Shown: positions 35,733-49,870 of the stretch, piece by piece
Numbering within the stretch: position 1 is the stretch's first letter
How the letters are laid out: the number at the start of each line of letters is the position of its first letter
Source of the DNA: Halichoerus grypus
Lineage: Eukaryota > Chordata > Mammalia > Carnivora > Phocidae
Direction: 5' to 3'
Length of the DNA: 64,000 nucleotides
Assembly: GCF_964656455.1 (NCBI RefSeq)
Contig: NW_027555012.1
Coordinates: 106,909 to 170,908 of the forward strand
Made by a program: the position numbers and the translations under genes
Notes under the pieces: model-generated
Databases searched by the model: none
Told to the model about the DNA's origin: nothing
The model's input: only the letters and a program-made list of their open reading frames with translations

Positions 35733-38700
35733 ACAAGAGGGGAGTCGACAGCAGCCTTCCTTCCAGGCCTGCTTCTCACTCCGAGTTACGTTTAGGTTCC
35801 ATTTCTCATGCTTTCACAAAAACACACAACAGATGAAGTGCACGCTCAGGAAGGGCGATCTTTGCTGAGGCACGGGTCCTCCGCACTTTTGTTCCTTTCC
35901 GTTGGGTGGATGGCACTTAGGACTACACGCACACACGGGAGAGCCGATCTAGTTTCCCGAAACAAGAGTTGAGTCGATAGCTGCCTCCTGCCCATGCTTA
36001 TTTCTGCCTCGGAATTCTGCTGGGACTCATTCCCCAGGTTTGCACTCAAGCAGAGTTGAAAATCCTGCCACCCTGTGGAGAGGCGAATGAGCTGAAGCTG
36101 GGATTCTTGACCGGCTTCTTTCTGCCAAAACAGTGTGGAGCACTTAGCATTCCTATGCACACATGGAGCAGTAGTGTTAGCTTCAGGTAACAAGAGCTGA
36201 GTCGAGAGGTGCCTTCTGGCCCGGACTTCTTCTCCCTCGGTCTCACGTAAGGAACCCGTTCCCCAGGCTCTCACCCACGGTAGCCTGGAAAGTGCTTCCT
36301 CCCTCAGAGACGTGGATGGTAGCTAAAGCACGATTTCTCTACCGTGTTGTTTCTTCGAGTTAGAACGCTAGCTATTAGACTGCCATGCAAATGTGGGGCT
36401 GCCGTGCTAGCTTGGTCAAACACATGGGGAGTCGTGTTCTGCCTTTCGCAGGGGCCTGAGTCTCACTCGCAAAAAGCTTTGGACTCCCTTGCAGTGCTCT
36501 CACGCACGCACACCACAAAATGCTGCCACCCTCAGGAGCAGCTGTTTTACCTGCAGCACAGGCTCTCAACCGAGTTTTTCCTTCGAGTTAGGTGGCTGTG
36601 TTTAAGGCGGCACACACACCCTCTCGAATGGTACTAGCCCCATAACCAGGATGTGAGTTAAGAGCTGCCTTCTGTACCGGCCTGTCTCTCCCCGATATTA
36701 CGATATTGAAACCGTCCCCAGGCTCTCAGCCACAGTACACCCTAAACTGCTCCGCCCACAGAGAGGTCGACGGTAGCTAAAGCACGGTTTCTCTACAGTG
36801 TTGTTTCTTCGAGTTAGAACGCTAGCTATTAGACTGCCATGCAAATGTGGGGCTGCCGTGCTAGCTTGGTCAAACACATGGGGAGTCGTGTTCTGCCTTT
36901 TGCTGGGGCCTGAGTCTCACTCGCAAAAAGCTTTGGACTCCCTTGCACTACTCTCACGCACGCACACAACAAAATGCTGCCACCCTCAGGAGCACCTGTT
37001 TTACCTGAAGCACAGGCTCTCAATCAAGTTTTCCTTCGAGTTAGGTGGCTGTGTTGAAGCCTGCACACACACCCTGGCGAACGGTAGCAGCCCCATAACC
37101 ATGATGTGTGTTGAGAGCTGCCTTCTGTACCGGCCTGCCTCTCCCCGATATTATGATATTGAAACTGTGCCCAGGCTCTCAGCCACAGTACACCCTAAAC
37201 TGCTTCGCCCACAGAGAGGTCGACGGTAGCTAAAGCACGGTTTCTCTGCTGTGTAGTTTCTTCGAGTTAGAACGCTAGCTATTAGACTTCCATGCAAAAG
37301 TGGGGCTGCCGTGCTAGCGTGATGAAACACATGGGGAGTCGTGTTCTGCCTTTCGCTGGGGCCTGAGTCTCGCTCGCAAAAAGCTTTGGACTTCCTTGCA
37401 GTGCTCTCACGCACGCACACAACAAAATGCTGCCACCCTCAGGAGCAGCTGTTTGACCTGACGCACAAGCTCTGAACCGAGATTCTCCTTCGAGTTAGGT
37501 GGCTGTGTTTACCCTGGGCAACGGTACTAGCCCCATAACCATGATGTGGGTTGAGAGCTGCCTTCTGTACCGGCCTGTCTCTCCCCCGATATTACGATAT
37601 TGAAACCGTCCCCAGGCTCTCAGCCACAGTACACCCTAAACTGCTTCGCCCACAGAGAGGTCGACGGTAGCTAAAGCACGGTTTGTCTACAGTGTTGTTT
37701 GTTCGAGTTAGAAAGCTAGCTATTAGACTTCCATTCAAAAGTGGGGCCGCAGTAGTAGTTTCATGGAGCAAGTGGGGAGTCGTGTTCTGGCTTCTTCCGG
37801 GGCCTGGGTCTCACAAGGAAAATGGTTTTGGACTCACTTGCTGTGCACTCACGCATGCACACCACACAATGCGTCCACCCTGAGGCATGGCTCTTTTAGC
37901 CGAAGCAGGAATTCCCTACAGAGTTGTTCCTTTGAGTTAGGTGGTTGGCTTATGGCCTGCAGGCACACCCGGGGCAAGGGGACTAGCCTCATAAACAAGA
38001 GGTGAGTTGAGAGCTGCCTTCCGCACCGGCCTGTTTCTCACTCCATTTCACGTATGGGACCCTTTCCCCGGTCTCTCATACACGAGCACTATACAACTCC
38101 TGCGGCTTCAGGAACGGCAATGGTAGCTAAAGCGCAGTAAGGCTACAGCATTGATTCTTGGTGTTAGTAGCCTGGTAGGCGAATGAGCTGCAGCTGGGAT
38201 TCTTTACAGGCTTGTTTCTTCCCAGTCAGGGTCGAGCACATAGCATTCCAAGCACACATGGAGCAGTAGTCTTAGCTTCAGGTAGCAAGAGCTGAGTCCA
38301 GAGGTGCCTTCTGCCCGGACCTATTTCTCCCTTGGTTTCACGTATGGAACCCGTTCCCCAGGCTCTCAGCCACGGTACTCCGTGTAATGCTTCCTCCGTC
38401 TAGAGGTCGACGGTAGCTAAAGCACGGTTTCTCTACAGTGTTGTTTCTTCGAGTGAGAACACTAGCTGTTAGACTTCCATGCAAAAGTGGGGCTGCCGTG
38501 CTAGCGTGATGAAATACATGGGGAGTCGTGTTCTGCCTTCTGCTGGGGCCTGAGGCTCATTCACAAAAAGCTTTGGACTCCCTTGCAGTGCTCTCATGCA
38601 CGCACACAACAAAATGCTTCCACCCTCAGGAGCGGCTCTTTTAGCTGAAGCATGGATTCTCCAGCGAGTTTTTCCTTCGAGTTAGGCAGTTTTCATGAAG

Positions 38701-40142
38701 CCTGCACACACACCCGGGGCAACGGTACTAGCCCCATAACCATGGTTTGAGTTGAGAGCTGCCTTCTCTCCGGCCTGTCTCTCCCTCGATTTCACGAAAC
38801 GGAACCCGTCCCCAGGCTCTCACCCACCGTACACCCTAAACTGCTTCCTCCCACATAGAGGTCGTCGGTAGCTAAAGCACGGTTTCTCTTCAGTGTTGTT
38901 TCTCCGAGTTAGAACGCTTGCTATGAATGTCCACAATAGCCAAACTGTGGAAAGAGCCATGTCCACCAACAGATGAATGGATAAAGAAGAGGGGGTATAT
39001 ATATATATACAATGGAATATTATGCAGCCATCAAAAGGAATGAGATCTTGCCATCTGCAACGACGTGGATGGAACTGGAGGGTATCATGCTGAGCGAAAT
39101 AAGTCAAACCGAGAAAGACATGTATCATATGACCTCACTGATATGAGGAATTCTTAATCTCAGGAAACAAACTGAGGGTTGCTAGAGTGGGGGGTGGGGT
39201 GGGAGGGATGGGGTCACTGGGTGTTGGACACTGTGGAGGGTATGTGTTCTGGTAAGCGCTGTGAATTGTGCAAGACTGTTGAATCTCAGATCTGTACCTC
39301 TGAAACAAATAATGCAATATATGTTAAGAAAGAAAAAAAGAAGAAGAAGAATGTAGCAGGAGGGGAAGAATGAAGGGGGGAAAATCGGAGGGGGAGAAGA
39401 ACCATGAGAGATGATGGACTCTGAAAAACAAACTGAGGGTTCTAGAGGGGAGGGGGCTGGGAGGATGGCTTAGCCTGGTGATGGGTATTGAGCAGGGCAC
39501 GTTCTGCATGGAGCACTGGGTGTTATGCACAAACAATGAACCATGGAACACTATATCTAAAACTAATGATGTAATGTATGGGGATTAACATAACAATAAA
39601 AACATTAAATAATAATTAAAAAAAAGAACGCTTGCTATTAGACTTCCATGCAAAAGTGGGGCCGCAGTGCTAGCCTCAGGAAACAAGTGGGGAGTCATGT
39701 TCTGCCTTCTGCCGGGGCCTGAGTCCCACACGGAAAATGGGTCTGGACTCACTTGCAGTGCGCTCACGCATGCACACAGCAAAATGCGTCCACCCTCCGG
39801 CATGGCTACTTTAGCCGAAGCAGGAAATCTCTACAGAGTTGTTCCTTTGAGTTAGGTGGTTGGCTTTAGCCCTGCAGGCACACCCGGGGCAAGGGTACTA
39901 GCCTCATAAACAAGAGGTGAGTTGAGAACTGCCTTCCGCTCCGGCCTGTTTCTCACTCCATTTCACGTATGGGACCCTTTCCCCGGGCTCTCAGACAGAC
40001 ACGAGCACTGTCAAATTCCTCTGGCTTCAGGAACGGCAATGTTAACTCAAGCGCAGTAACTCTATAGCATTGATTCTTGGTGTTAGTAGCCTGGGAACTA
40101 GGCTTCCAGGCACACAGGGTACAGCAGTGCTAATCTCCTCAA
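35733..40142 (+). repeat. Array unit 9 (4410 bp)
   Basis: A mosaic unit. It has C at 36216 (offset 484) like most later units and a type II L1. It also has A at 37836, shared only with unit 5, and C at 38311, shared only with unit 3. It lacks the extra 454-bp monomer although units 8 and 10 on both sides have it. Confidence 0.96.
38925..39624 (+). mobile_element. Truncated LINE-1, unit 9 copy
   Basis: 700 bp, (TA)7, all three type II alleles. Confidence 0.92.
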
Positions 40143-41182
40143 ACAAGAGGGGAGTCGACAGCAGCCTTCCTTCCAGGCCTGCTTCTCACTCCGAGTTACG
40201 TTTAGGTTCCATTTCTCATGCTTTCACAAAAACACACAACAGATGAAGTGCACGCTCAGGAAGGGCGATCTTTGCTGAGGCACGGGTCCTCCGCACTTTT
40301 GTTCCTTTCCGTTGGGTGGATGGCACTTAGGACTACACGCACACACGGGAGAGCCGATCTAGTTTCCCGAAACAAGAGTTGAGTCGATAGCTGCCTCCTG
40401 CCCATGCTTATTTCTGCCTCGGAATTCTGCTGGGACTCATTCCCCGGGTTTGCACTCAAGCAGAGTTGAAAATCCTGCCACCCTGTGGAGAGGCGAATGA
40501 GCTGAAGCTGGGATTCTTGACCGGCTTCTTTCTGCCAAAACAGTGTGGAGCACTTAGCATTCCTATGCACACATGGAGCAGTAGTGTTAGCTTCAGGTAA
40601 CAAGAGCTGAGTCGAGAGGTGCCTTCTGGCCCGGACTTCTTCTCCCTCGGTCTCACGTAAGGAACCCGTTCCCCAGGCTCTCACCCACGGTAGCCTGGAA
40701 AGTGCTTCCTCCCTCAGAGACGTGGATGGTAGCTAAAGCACGATTTCTCTACCGTGTTGTTTCTTCGAGTTAGAACGCTAGCTATTAGACTGCCATGCAA
40801 ATGTGGGGCTGCCGTGCTAGCTTGGTCAAACACATGGGGAGTCGTGTTCTGCCTTTCGCAGGGGCCTGAGTCTCACTCGCAAAAAGCTTTGGACTCCCTT
40901 GCAGTGCTCTCACGCACGCACACCACAAAATGCTGCCACCCTCAGGAGCAGCTGTTTTACCTGCAGCACAGGCTCTCAACCGAGTTTTTCCTTCGAGTTA
41001 GGTGGCTGTGTTTAAGGCGGCACACACACCCTCTCGAATGGTACTAGCCCCATAACCAGGATGTGAGTTAAGAGCTGCCTTCTGTACCGGCCTGTCTCTC
41101 CCCGATATTACGATATTGAAACCGTCCCCAGGCTCTCAGCCACAGTACACCCTAAACTGCTCCGCCCACAGAGAGGTCGACG

Positions 41183-41636
41183 GTAGCTAAAGCACGGTTT
41201 CCCTACAGTGTTGTTTCTTCGAGTTAGAACGCTAGCTATTAGACTGCCATGCAAATGTGGGGCTGCCGTGCTAGCTTGGTCAAACACATGGGGAGTCGTG
41301 TTCTGCCTTTCGCAGGGGCCTGAGTCTCACTCGCAAAAAGCTTTGGACTCCCTTGCAGTGCTCTCACGCACGCACACCACAAAATGCTGCCACCCTCAGG
41401 AGCAGCTGTTTTACCTGCAGCACAGGCTCTCAACCGAGTTTTTCCTTCGAGTTAGGTGGCTGTGTTTAAGGCGGCACACACACCCTCTCGAATGGTACTA
41501 GCCCCATAACCAGGATGTGAGTTAAGAGCTGCCTTCTGTACCGGCCTGTCTCTCCCCGATATTACGATATTGAAACCGTCCCCAGGCTCTCAGCCACAGT
41601 ACACCCTAAACTGCTCCGCCCACAGAGAGGTCGACG
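41183..41636 (+). repeat. Extra hybrid monomer M1' in unit 10
   Basis: Same M2-then-M1 hybrid structure as in unit 8, with an added T to C change at 41202 (gtttccctac) that unit 8 lacks. Confidence 0.93.
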
Positions 41637-43788
41637 GTAGCTAAAGCACGGTTTCTCTACAGTGTTGTTTCTTCGAGTTAGAACGCTAGCTATTAGACTG
41701 CCATGCAAATGTGGGGCTGCCGTGCTAGCTTGGTCAAACACATGGGGAGTCGTGTTCTGCCTTTTGCTGGGGCCTGAGTCTCACTCGCAAAAAGCTTTGG
41801 ACTCCCTTGCACTACTCTCACGCACGCACACAACAAAATGCTGCCACCCTCAGGAGCACCTGTTTTACCTGAAGCACAGGCTCTCAATCAAGTTTTCCTT
41901 CGAGTTAGGTGGCTGTGTTGAAGCCTGCACACACACCCTGGCGAACGGTAGCAGCCCCATAACCATGATGTGTGTTGAGAGCTGCCTTCTGTACCGGCCT
42001 GCCTCTCCCCGATATTATGATATTGAAACTGTGCCCAGGCTCTCAGCCACAGTACACCCTAAACTGCTTCGCCCACAGAGAGGTCGACGGTAGCTAAAGC
42101 ACGGTTTCTCTGCTGTGTAGTTTCTTCGAGTTAGAACGCTAGCTATTAGACTTCCATGCAAAAGTGGGGCTGCCGTGCTAGCGTGATGAAACACATGGGG
42201 AGTCGTGTTCTGCCTTTCGCTGGGGCCTGAGTCTCGCTCGCAAAAAGCTTTGGACTTCCTTGCAGTGCTCTCACGCACGCACACAACAAAATGCTGCCAC
42301 CCTCAGGAGCAGCTGTTTGACCTGACGCACAAGCTCTGAACCGAGATTCTCCTTCGAGTTAGGTGGCTGTGTTTACCCTGGGCAACGGTACTAGCCCCAT
42401 AACCATGATGTGGGTTGAGAGCTGCCTTCTGTACCGGCCTGTCTCTCCCCCGATATTACGATATTGAAACCGTCCCCAGGCTCTCAGCCACAGTACACCC
42501 TAAACTGCTTCGCCCACAGAGAGGTCGACGGTAGCTAAAGCACGGTTTGTCTACAGTGTTGTTTGTTCGAGTTAGAAAGCTAGCTATTAGACTTCCATTC
42601 AAAAGTGGGGCCGCAGTAGTAGTTTCATGGAGCAAGTGGGGAGTCGTGTTCTGGCTTCTTCCGGGGCCTGGGTCTCACAAGGAAAATGGTTTTGGACTCC
42701 CTTGCTGTGCACTCACGCATGCACACCACACAATGCGTCCACCCTGAGGCATGGCTCTTTTAGCCGAAGCAGGAATTCCCTACAGAGTTGTTCCTTTGAG
42801 TTAGGTGGTTGGCTTATGGCCTGCAGGCACACCCGGGGCAAGGGGACTAGCCTCATAAACAAGAGGTGAGTTGAGAGCTGCCTTCCGCACCGGCCTGTTT
42901 CTCACTCCATTTCACGTATGGGACCCTTTCCCCGGTCTCTCATACACGAGCACTATACAACTCCTGCGGCTTCAGGAACGGCAATGGTAGCTAAAGCGCA
43001 GTAAGGCTACAGCATTGATTCTTGGTGTTAGTAGCCTGGTAGGCGAATGAGCTGCAGCTGGGATTCTTTACAGGCTTGTTTCTTCCCAGTCAGGGTCGAG
43101 CACATAGCATTCCAAGCACACATGGAGCAGTAGTCTTAGCTTCAGGTAGCAAGAGCTGAGTCCAGAGGTGCCTTGTGCCCGGACCTATTTCTCCCTTGGT
43201 TTCACGTATGGAACCCGTTCCCCAGGCTCTCAGCCACGGTACTCCGTGTAATGCTTCCTCCGTCTAGAGGTCGACGGTAGCTAAAGCACGGTTTCTCTAC
43301 AGTGTTGTTTCTTCGAGTGAGAACACTAGCTGTTAGACTTCCATGCAAAAGTGGGGCTGCCGTGCTAGCGTGATGAAATACATGGGGAGTCGTGTTCTGC
43401 CTTCTGCTGGGGCCTGAGGCTCATTCACAAAAAGCTTTGGACTCCCTTGCAGTGCTCTCATGCACGCACACAACAAAATGCTTCCACCCTCAGGAGCGGC
43501 TCTTTTAGCTGAAGCATGGATTCTCCAGCGAGTTTTTCCTTCGAGTTAGGCAGTTTTCATGAAGCCTGCACACACACCCGGGGCAACGGTACTAGCCCCA
43601 TAACCATGGTTTGAGTTGAGAGCTGCCTTCTCTCCGGCCTGTCTCTCCCTCGATTTCACGAAACGGAACCCGTCCCCAGGCTCTCACCCACCGTACACCC
43701 TAAACTGCTTCCTCCCACATAGAGGTCGTCGGTAGCTAAAGCACGGTTTCTCTTCAGTGTTGTTTCTCCGAGTTAGAACGCTTGCTAT

Positions 43789-44488
43789 GAATGTCCACAA
43801 TAGCCAAACTGTGGAAAGAGCCATGTCCACCAACAGATGAATGGATAAAGAAGAGGGGGTATATATATATATACAATGGAATATTATGCAGCCATCAAAA
43901 GGAATGAGATCTTGCCATCTGCAACGACGTGGATGGAACTGGAGGGTATCATGCTGAGCGAAATAAGTCAAACCGAGAAAGACATGTATCATATGACCTC
44001 ACTGATATGAGGAATTCTTAATCTCAGGAAACAAACTGAGGGTTGCTAGAGTGGGGGGTGGGGTGGGAGGGATGGGGTCACTGGGTGTTGGACACTGTGG
44101 AGGGTATGTGTTCTGGTAAGCGCTGTGAATTGTGCAAGACTGTTGAATCTCAGATCTGTACCTCTGAAACAAATAATGCAATATATGTTAAGAAAGAAAA
44201 AAAGAAGAAGAAGAATGTAGCAGGAGGGGAAGAATGAAGGGGGGAAAATCGGAGGGGGAGAAGAACCATGAGAGATGATGGACTCTGAAAAACAAACTGA
44301 GGGTTCTAGAGGGGAGGGGGCTGGGAGGATGGCTTAGCCTGGTGATGGGTATTGAGCAGGGCACGTTCTGCATGGAGCACTGGGTGTTATGCACAAACAA
44401 TGAACCATGGAACACTATATCTAAAACTAATGATGTAATGTATGGGGATTAACATAACAATAAAAACATTAAATAATAATTAAAAAAA
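43789..44488 (+). mobile_element. Truncated LINE-1, unit 10 copy
   Basis: 700 bp, (TA)7, type II. Confidence 0.92.
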
Positions 44489-46046
44489 AGAACGCTTGCT
44501 ATTAGACTTCCATGCAAAAGTGGGGCCGCAGTGCTAGCCTCAGGAAACAAGTGGGGAGTCATGTTCTGCCTTCTGCCGGGGCCTGAGTCCCACACGGAAA
44601 ATGGGTCTGGACTCACTTGCAGTGCGCTCACGCATGCACACAGCAAAATGCGTCCACCCTCCGGCATGGCTACTTTAGCCGAAGCAGGAAATCTCTACAG
44701 AGTTGTTCCTTTGAGTTAGGTGGTTGGCTTTAGCCCTGCAGGCACACCCGGGGCAAGGGTACTAGCCTCATAAACAAGAGGTGAGTTGAGAACTGCCTTC
44801 CGCTCCGGCCTGTTTCTCACTCCATTTCACGTATGGGACCCTTTCCCCGGGCTCTCAGACAGACACGAGCACTGTCAAATTCCTCTGGCTTCAGGAACGG
44901 CAATGTTAACTCAAGCGCAGTAACTCTATAGCATTGATTCTTGGTGTTAGTAGCCTGGGAACTAGGCTTCCAGGCACACAGGGTACAGCAGTGCTAATCT
45001 CCTCAAACAAGAGGGGAGTCGACAGCAGCCTTCCTTCCAGGCCTGCTTCTCACTCCGAGTTACGTTTAGGTTCCATTTCTCATGCTTTCACAAAAACACA
45101 CAACAGATGAAGTGCACGCTCAGGAAGGGCGATCTTTGCTGAGGCACGGGTCCTCCGCACTTTTGTTCCTTTCCGTTGGGTGGATGGCACTTAGGACTAC
45201 ACGCACACACGGGAGAGCCGATCTAGTTTCCCGAAACAAGAGTTGAGTCGATAGCTGCCTCCTGCCCATGCTTATTTCTGCCTCGGAATTCTGCTGGGAC
45301 TCATTCCCCGGGTTTGCACTCAAGCAGAGTTGAAAATCCTGCCACCCTGTGGAGAGGCGAATGAGCTGAAGCTGGGATTCTTGACCGGCTTCTTTCTGCC
45401 AAAACAGTGTGGAGCACTTAGCATTCCTATGCACACATGGAGCAGTAGTGTTAGCTTCAGGTAACAAGAGCTGAGTCGAGAGGTGCCTTCTGGCCCGGAC
45501 TTCTTCTCCCTCGGTCTCACGTAAGGAACCCGTTCCCCAGGCTCTCACCCACGGTAGCCTGGAAAGTGCTTCCTCCCTCAGAGACGTGGATGGTAGCTAA
45601 AGCACGATTTCTCTACCGTGTTGTTTCTTCGAGTTAGAACGCTAGCTATTAGACTGCCATGCAAATGTGGGGCTGCCGTGCTAGCTTGGTCAAACACATG
45701 GGGAGTCGTGTTCTGCCTTTCGCAGGGGCCTGAGTCTCACTCGCAAAAAGCTTTGGACTCCCTTGCAGTGCTCTCACGCACGCACACCACAAAATGCTGC
45801 CACCCTCAGGAGCAGCTGTTTTACCTGCAGCACAGGCTCTCAACCGAGTTTTTCCTTCGAGTTAGGTGGCTGTGTTTAAGGCGGCACACACACCCTCTCG
45901 AATGGTACTAGCCCCATAACCAGGATGTGAGTTAAGAGCTGCCTTCTGTACCGGCCTGTCTCTCCCCGATATTACGATATTGAAACCGTCCCCAGGCTCT
46001 CAGCCACAGTACACCCTAAACTGCTCCGCCCACAGAGAGGTCGACG

Positions 46047-46500
46047 GTAGCTAAAGCACGGTTTCCCTACAGTGTTGTTTCTTCGAGTTAGAACGCTAGC
46101 TATTAGACTGCCATGCAAATGTGGGGCTGCCGTGCTAGCTTGGTCAAACACATGGGGAGTCGTGTTCTGCCTTTCGCAGGGGCCTGAGTCTCACTCGCAA
46201 AAAGCTTTGGACTCCCTTGCAGTGCTCTCACGCACGCACACCACAAAATGCTGCCACCCTCAGGAGCAGCTGTTTTACCTGCAGCACAGGCTCTCAACCG
46301 AGTTTTTCCTTCGAGTTAGGTGGCTGTGTTTAAGGCGGCACACACACCCTCTCGAATGGTACTAGCCCCATAACCAGGATGTGAGTTAAGAGCTGCCTTC
46401 TGTACCGGCCTGTCTCTCCCCGATATTACGATATTGAAACCGTCCCCAGGCTCTCAGCCACAGTACACCCTAAACTGCTCCGCCCACAGAGAGGTCGACG
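46047..46500 (+). repeat. Extra hybrid monomer M1' in unit 11
   Basis: Identical in structure to the unit 10 copy, including the derived C (46066). Confidence 0.93.
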
Positions 46501-48652
46501 GTAGCTAAAGCACGGTTTCTCTACAGTGTTGTTTCTTCGAGTTAGAACGCTAGCTATTAGACTGCCATGCAAATGTGGGGCTGCCGTGCTAGCTTGGTCA
46601 AACACATGGGGAGTCGTGTTCTGCCTTTTGCTGGGGCCTGAGTCTCACTCGCAAAAAGCTTTGGACTCCCTTGCACTACTCTCACGCACGCACACAACAA
46701 AATGCTGCCACCCTCAGGAGCACCTGTTTTACCTGAAGCACAGGCTCTCAATCAAGTTTTCCTTCGAGTTAGGTGGCTGTGTTGAAGCCTGCACACACAC
46801 CCTGGCGAACGGTAGCAGCCCCATAACCATGATGTGTGTTGAGAGCTGCCTTCTGTACCGGCCTGCCTCTCCCCGATATTATGATATTGAAACTGTGCCC
46901 AGGCTCTCAGCCACAGTACACCCTAAACTGCTTCGCCCACAGAGAGGTCGACGGTAGCTAAAGCACGGTTTCTCTGCTGTGTAGTTTCTTCGAGTTAGAA
47001 CGCTAGCTATTAGACTTCCATGCAAAAGTGGGGCTGCCGTGCTAGCGTGATGAAACACATGGGGAGTCGTGTTCTGCCTTTCGCTGGGGCCTGAGTCTCG
47101 CTCGCAAAAAGCTTTGGACTTCCTTGCAGTGCTCTCACGCACGCACACCACAAAATGCTGCCACCCTCAGGAGCAGCTGTTTGACCTGACGCACAAGCTC
47201 TGAACCGAGATTCTCCTTCGAGTTAGGTGGCTGTGTTTACCCTGGGCAACGGTACTAGCCCCATAACCATGATGTGGGTTGAGAGCTGCCTTCTGTACCG
47301 GCCTGTCTCTCCCCCGATATTACGATATTGAAACCGTCCCCAGGCTCTCAGCCACAGTACACCCTAAACTGCTTCGCCCACAGAGAGGTCGACGGTAGCT
47401 AAAGCACGGTTTGTCTACAGTGTTGTTTGTTCGAGTTAGAAAGCTAGCTATTAGACTTCCATTCAAAAGTGGGGCCGCAGTAGTAGTTTCATGGAGCAAG
47501 TGGGGAGTCGTGTTCTGGCTTCTTCCGGGGCCTGGGTCTCACAAGGAAAATGGTTTTGGACTCCCTTGCTGTGCACTCACGCATGCACACCACACAATGC
47601 GTCCACCCTGAGGCATGGCTCTTTTAGCCGAAGCAGGAATTCCCTACAGAGTTGTTCCTTTGAGTTAGGTGGTTGGCTTATGGCCTGCAGGCACACCCGG
47701 GGCAAGGGGACTAGCCTCATAAACAAGAGGTGAGTTGAGAGCTGCCTTCCGCACCGGCCTGTTTCTCACTCCATTTCACGTATGGGACCCTTTCCCCGGT
47801 CTCTCATACACGAGCACTATACAACTCCTGCGGCTTCAGGAACGGCAATGGTAGCTAAAGCGCAGTAAGGCTACAGCATTGATTCTTGGTGTTAGTAGCC
47901 TGGTAGGCGAATGAGCTGCAGCTGGGATTCTTTACAGGCTTGTTTCTTCCCAGTCAGGGTCGAGCACATAGCATTCCAAGCACACATGGAGCAGTAGTCT
48001 TAGCTTCAGGTAGCAAGAGCTGAGTCCAGAGGTGCCTTGTGCCCGGACCTATTTCTCCCTTGGTTTCACGTATGGAACCCGTTCCCCAGGCTCTCAGCCA
48101 CGGTACTCCGTGTAATGCTTCCTCCGTCTAGAGGTCGACGGTAGCTAAAGCACGGTTTCTCTACAGTGTTGTTTCTTCGAGTGAGAACACTAGCTGTTAG
48201 ACTTCCATGCAAAAGTGGGGCTGCCGTGCTAGCGTGATGAAATACATGGGGAGTCGTGTTCTGCCTTCTGCTGGGGCCTGAGGCTCATTCACAAAAAGCT
48301 TTGGACTCCCTTGCAGTGCTCTCATGCACGCACACAACAAAATGCTTCCACCCTCAGGAGCGGCTCTTTTAGCTGAAGCATGGATTCTCCAGCGAGTTTT
48401 TCCTTCGAGTTAGGCAGTTTTCATGAAGCCTGCACACACACCCGGGGCAACGGTACTAGCCCCATAACCATGGTTTGAGTTGAGAGCTGCCTTCTCTCCG
48501 GCCTGTCTCTCCCTCGATTTCACGAAACGGAACCCGTCCCCAGGCTCTCACCCACCGTACACCCTAAACTGCTTCCTCCCACATAGAGGTCGTCGGTAGC
48601 TAAAGCACGGTTTCTCTTCAGTGTTGTTTCTCCGAGTTAGAACGCTTGCTAT

Positions 48653-49352
48653 GAATGTCCACAATAGCCAAACTGTGGAAAGAGCCATGTCCACCAACAG
48701 ATGAATGGATAAAGAAGAGGGGGTATATATATATATACAATGGAATATTATGCAGCCATCAAAAGGAATGAGATCTTGCCATCTGCAACGACGTGGATGG
48801 AACTGGAGGGTATCATGCTGAGCGAAATAAGTCAAACCGAGAAAGACATGTATCATATGACCTCACTGATATGAGGAATTCTTAATCTCAGGAAACAAAC
48901 TGAGGGTTGCTAGAGTGGGGGGTGGGGTGGGAGGGATGGGGTCACTGGGTGTTGGACACTGTGGAGGGTATGTGTTCTGGTAAGCGCTGTGAATTGTGCA
49001 AGACTGTTGAATCTCAGATCTGTACCTCTGAAACAAATAATGCAATATATGTTAAGAAAGAAAAAAAGAAGAAGAAGAATGTAGCAGGAGGGGAAGAATG
49101 AAGGGGGGAAAATCGGAGGGGGAGAAGAACCATGAGAGATGATGGACTCTGAAAAACAAACTGAGGGTTCTAGAGGGGAGGGGGCTGGGAGGATGGCTTA
49201 GCCTGGTGATGGGTATTGAGCAGGGCACGTTCTGCATGGAGCACTGGGTGTTATGCACAAACAATGAACCATGGAACACTATATCTAAAACTAATGATGT
49301 AATGTATGGGGATTAACATAACAATAAAAACATTAAATAATAATTAAAAAAA
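48653..49352 (+). mobile_element. Truncated LINE-1, unit 11 copy
   Basis: 700 bp, (TA)7, type II. Confidence 0.92.
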
Positions 49353-49870
49353 AGAACGCTTGCTATTAGACTTCCATGCAAAAGTGGGGCCGCAGTGCTA
49401 GCCTCAGGAAACAAGTGGGGAGTCATGTTCTGCCTTCTGCCGGGGCCTGAGTCCCACACGGAAAATGGGTCTGGACTCACTTGCAGTGCGCTCACGCATG
49501 CACACAGCAAAATGCGTCCACCCTCCGGCATGGCTACTTTAGCCGAAGCAGGAAATCTCTACAGAGTTGTTCCTTTGAGTTAGGTGGTTGGCTTTAGCCC
49601 TGCAGGCACACCCGGGGCAAGGGTACTAGCCTCATAAACAAGAGGTGAGTTGAGAACTGCCTTCCGCTCCGGCCTGTTTCTCACTCCATTTCACGTATGG
49701 GACCCTTTCCCCGGGCTCTCAGACAGACACGAGCACTGTCAAATTCCTCTGGCTTCAGGAACGGCAATGTTAACTCAAGCGCAGTAACTCTATAGCATTG
49801 ATTCTTGGTGTTAGTAGCCTGGGAACTAGGCTTCCAGGCACACAGGGTACAGCAGTGCTAATCTCCTCAA

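Larger units (their letters stand above)
40143..45006 (+). repeat. Array unit 10 (4864 bp, extra monomer)
   Basis: The first unit with G at offset 304 (40446), an allele kept by all later units. It has C at 40626, the extra monomer at 41183-41636 with a derived C at 41202, and a type II L1. Confidence 0.96.
45007..49870 (+). repeat. Array unit 11 (4864 bp, extra monomer)
   Basis: Almost the same as unit 10, with G at 45310, C at 45490, the extra monomer at 46047-46500 with the same derived C (46066), and a type II L1. It also has C at 47149 (offset 1689 in M3), seen elsewhere only in unit 1. Confidence 0.96.
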
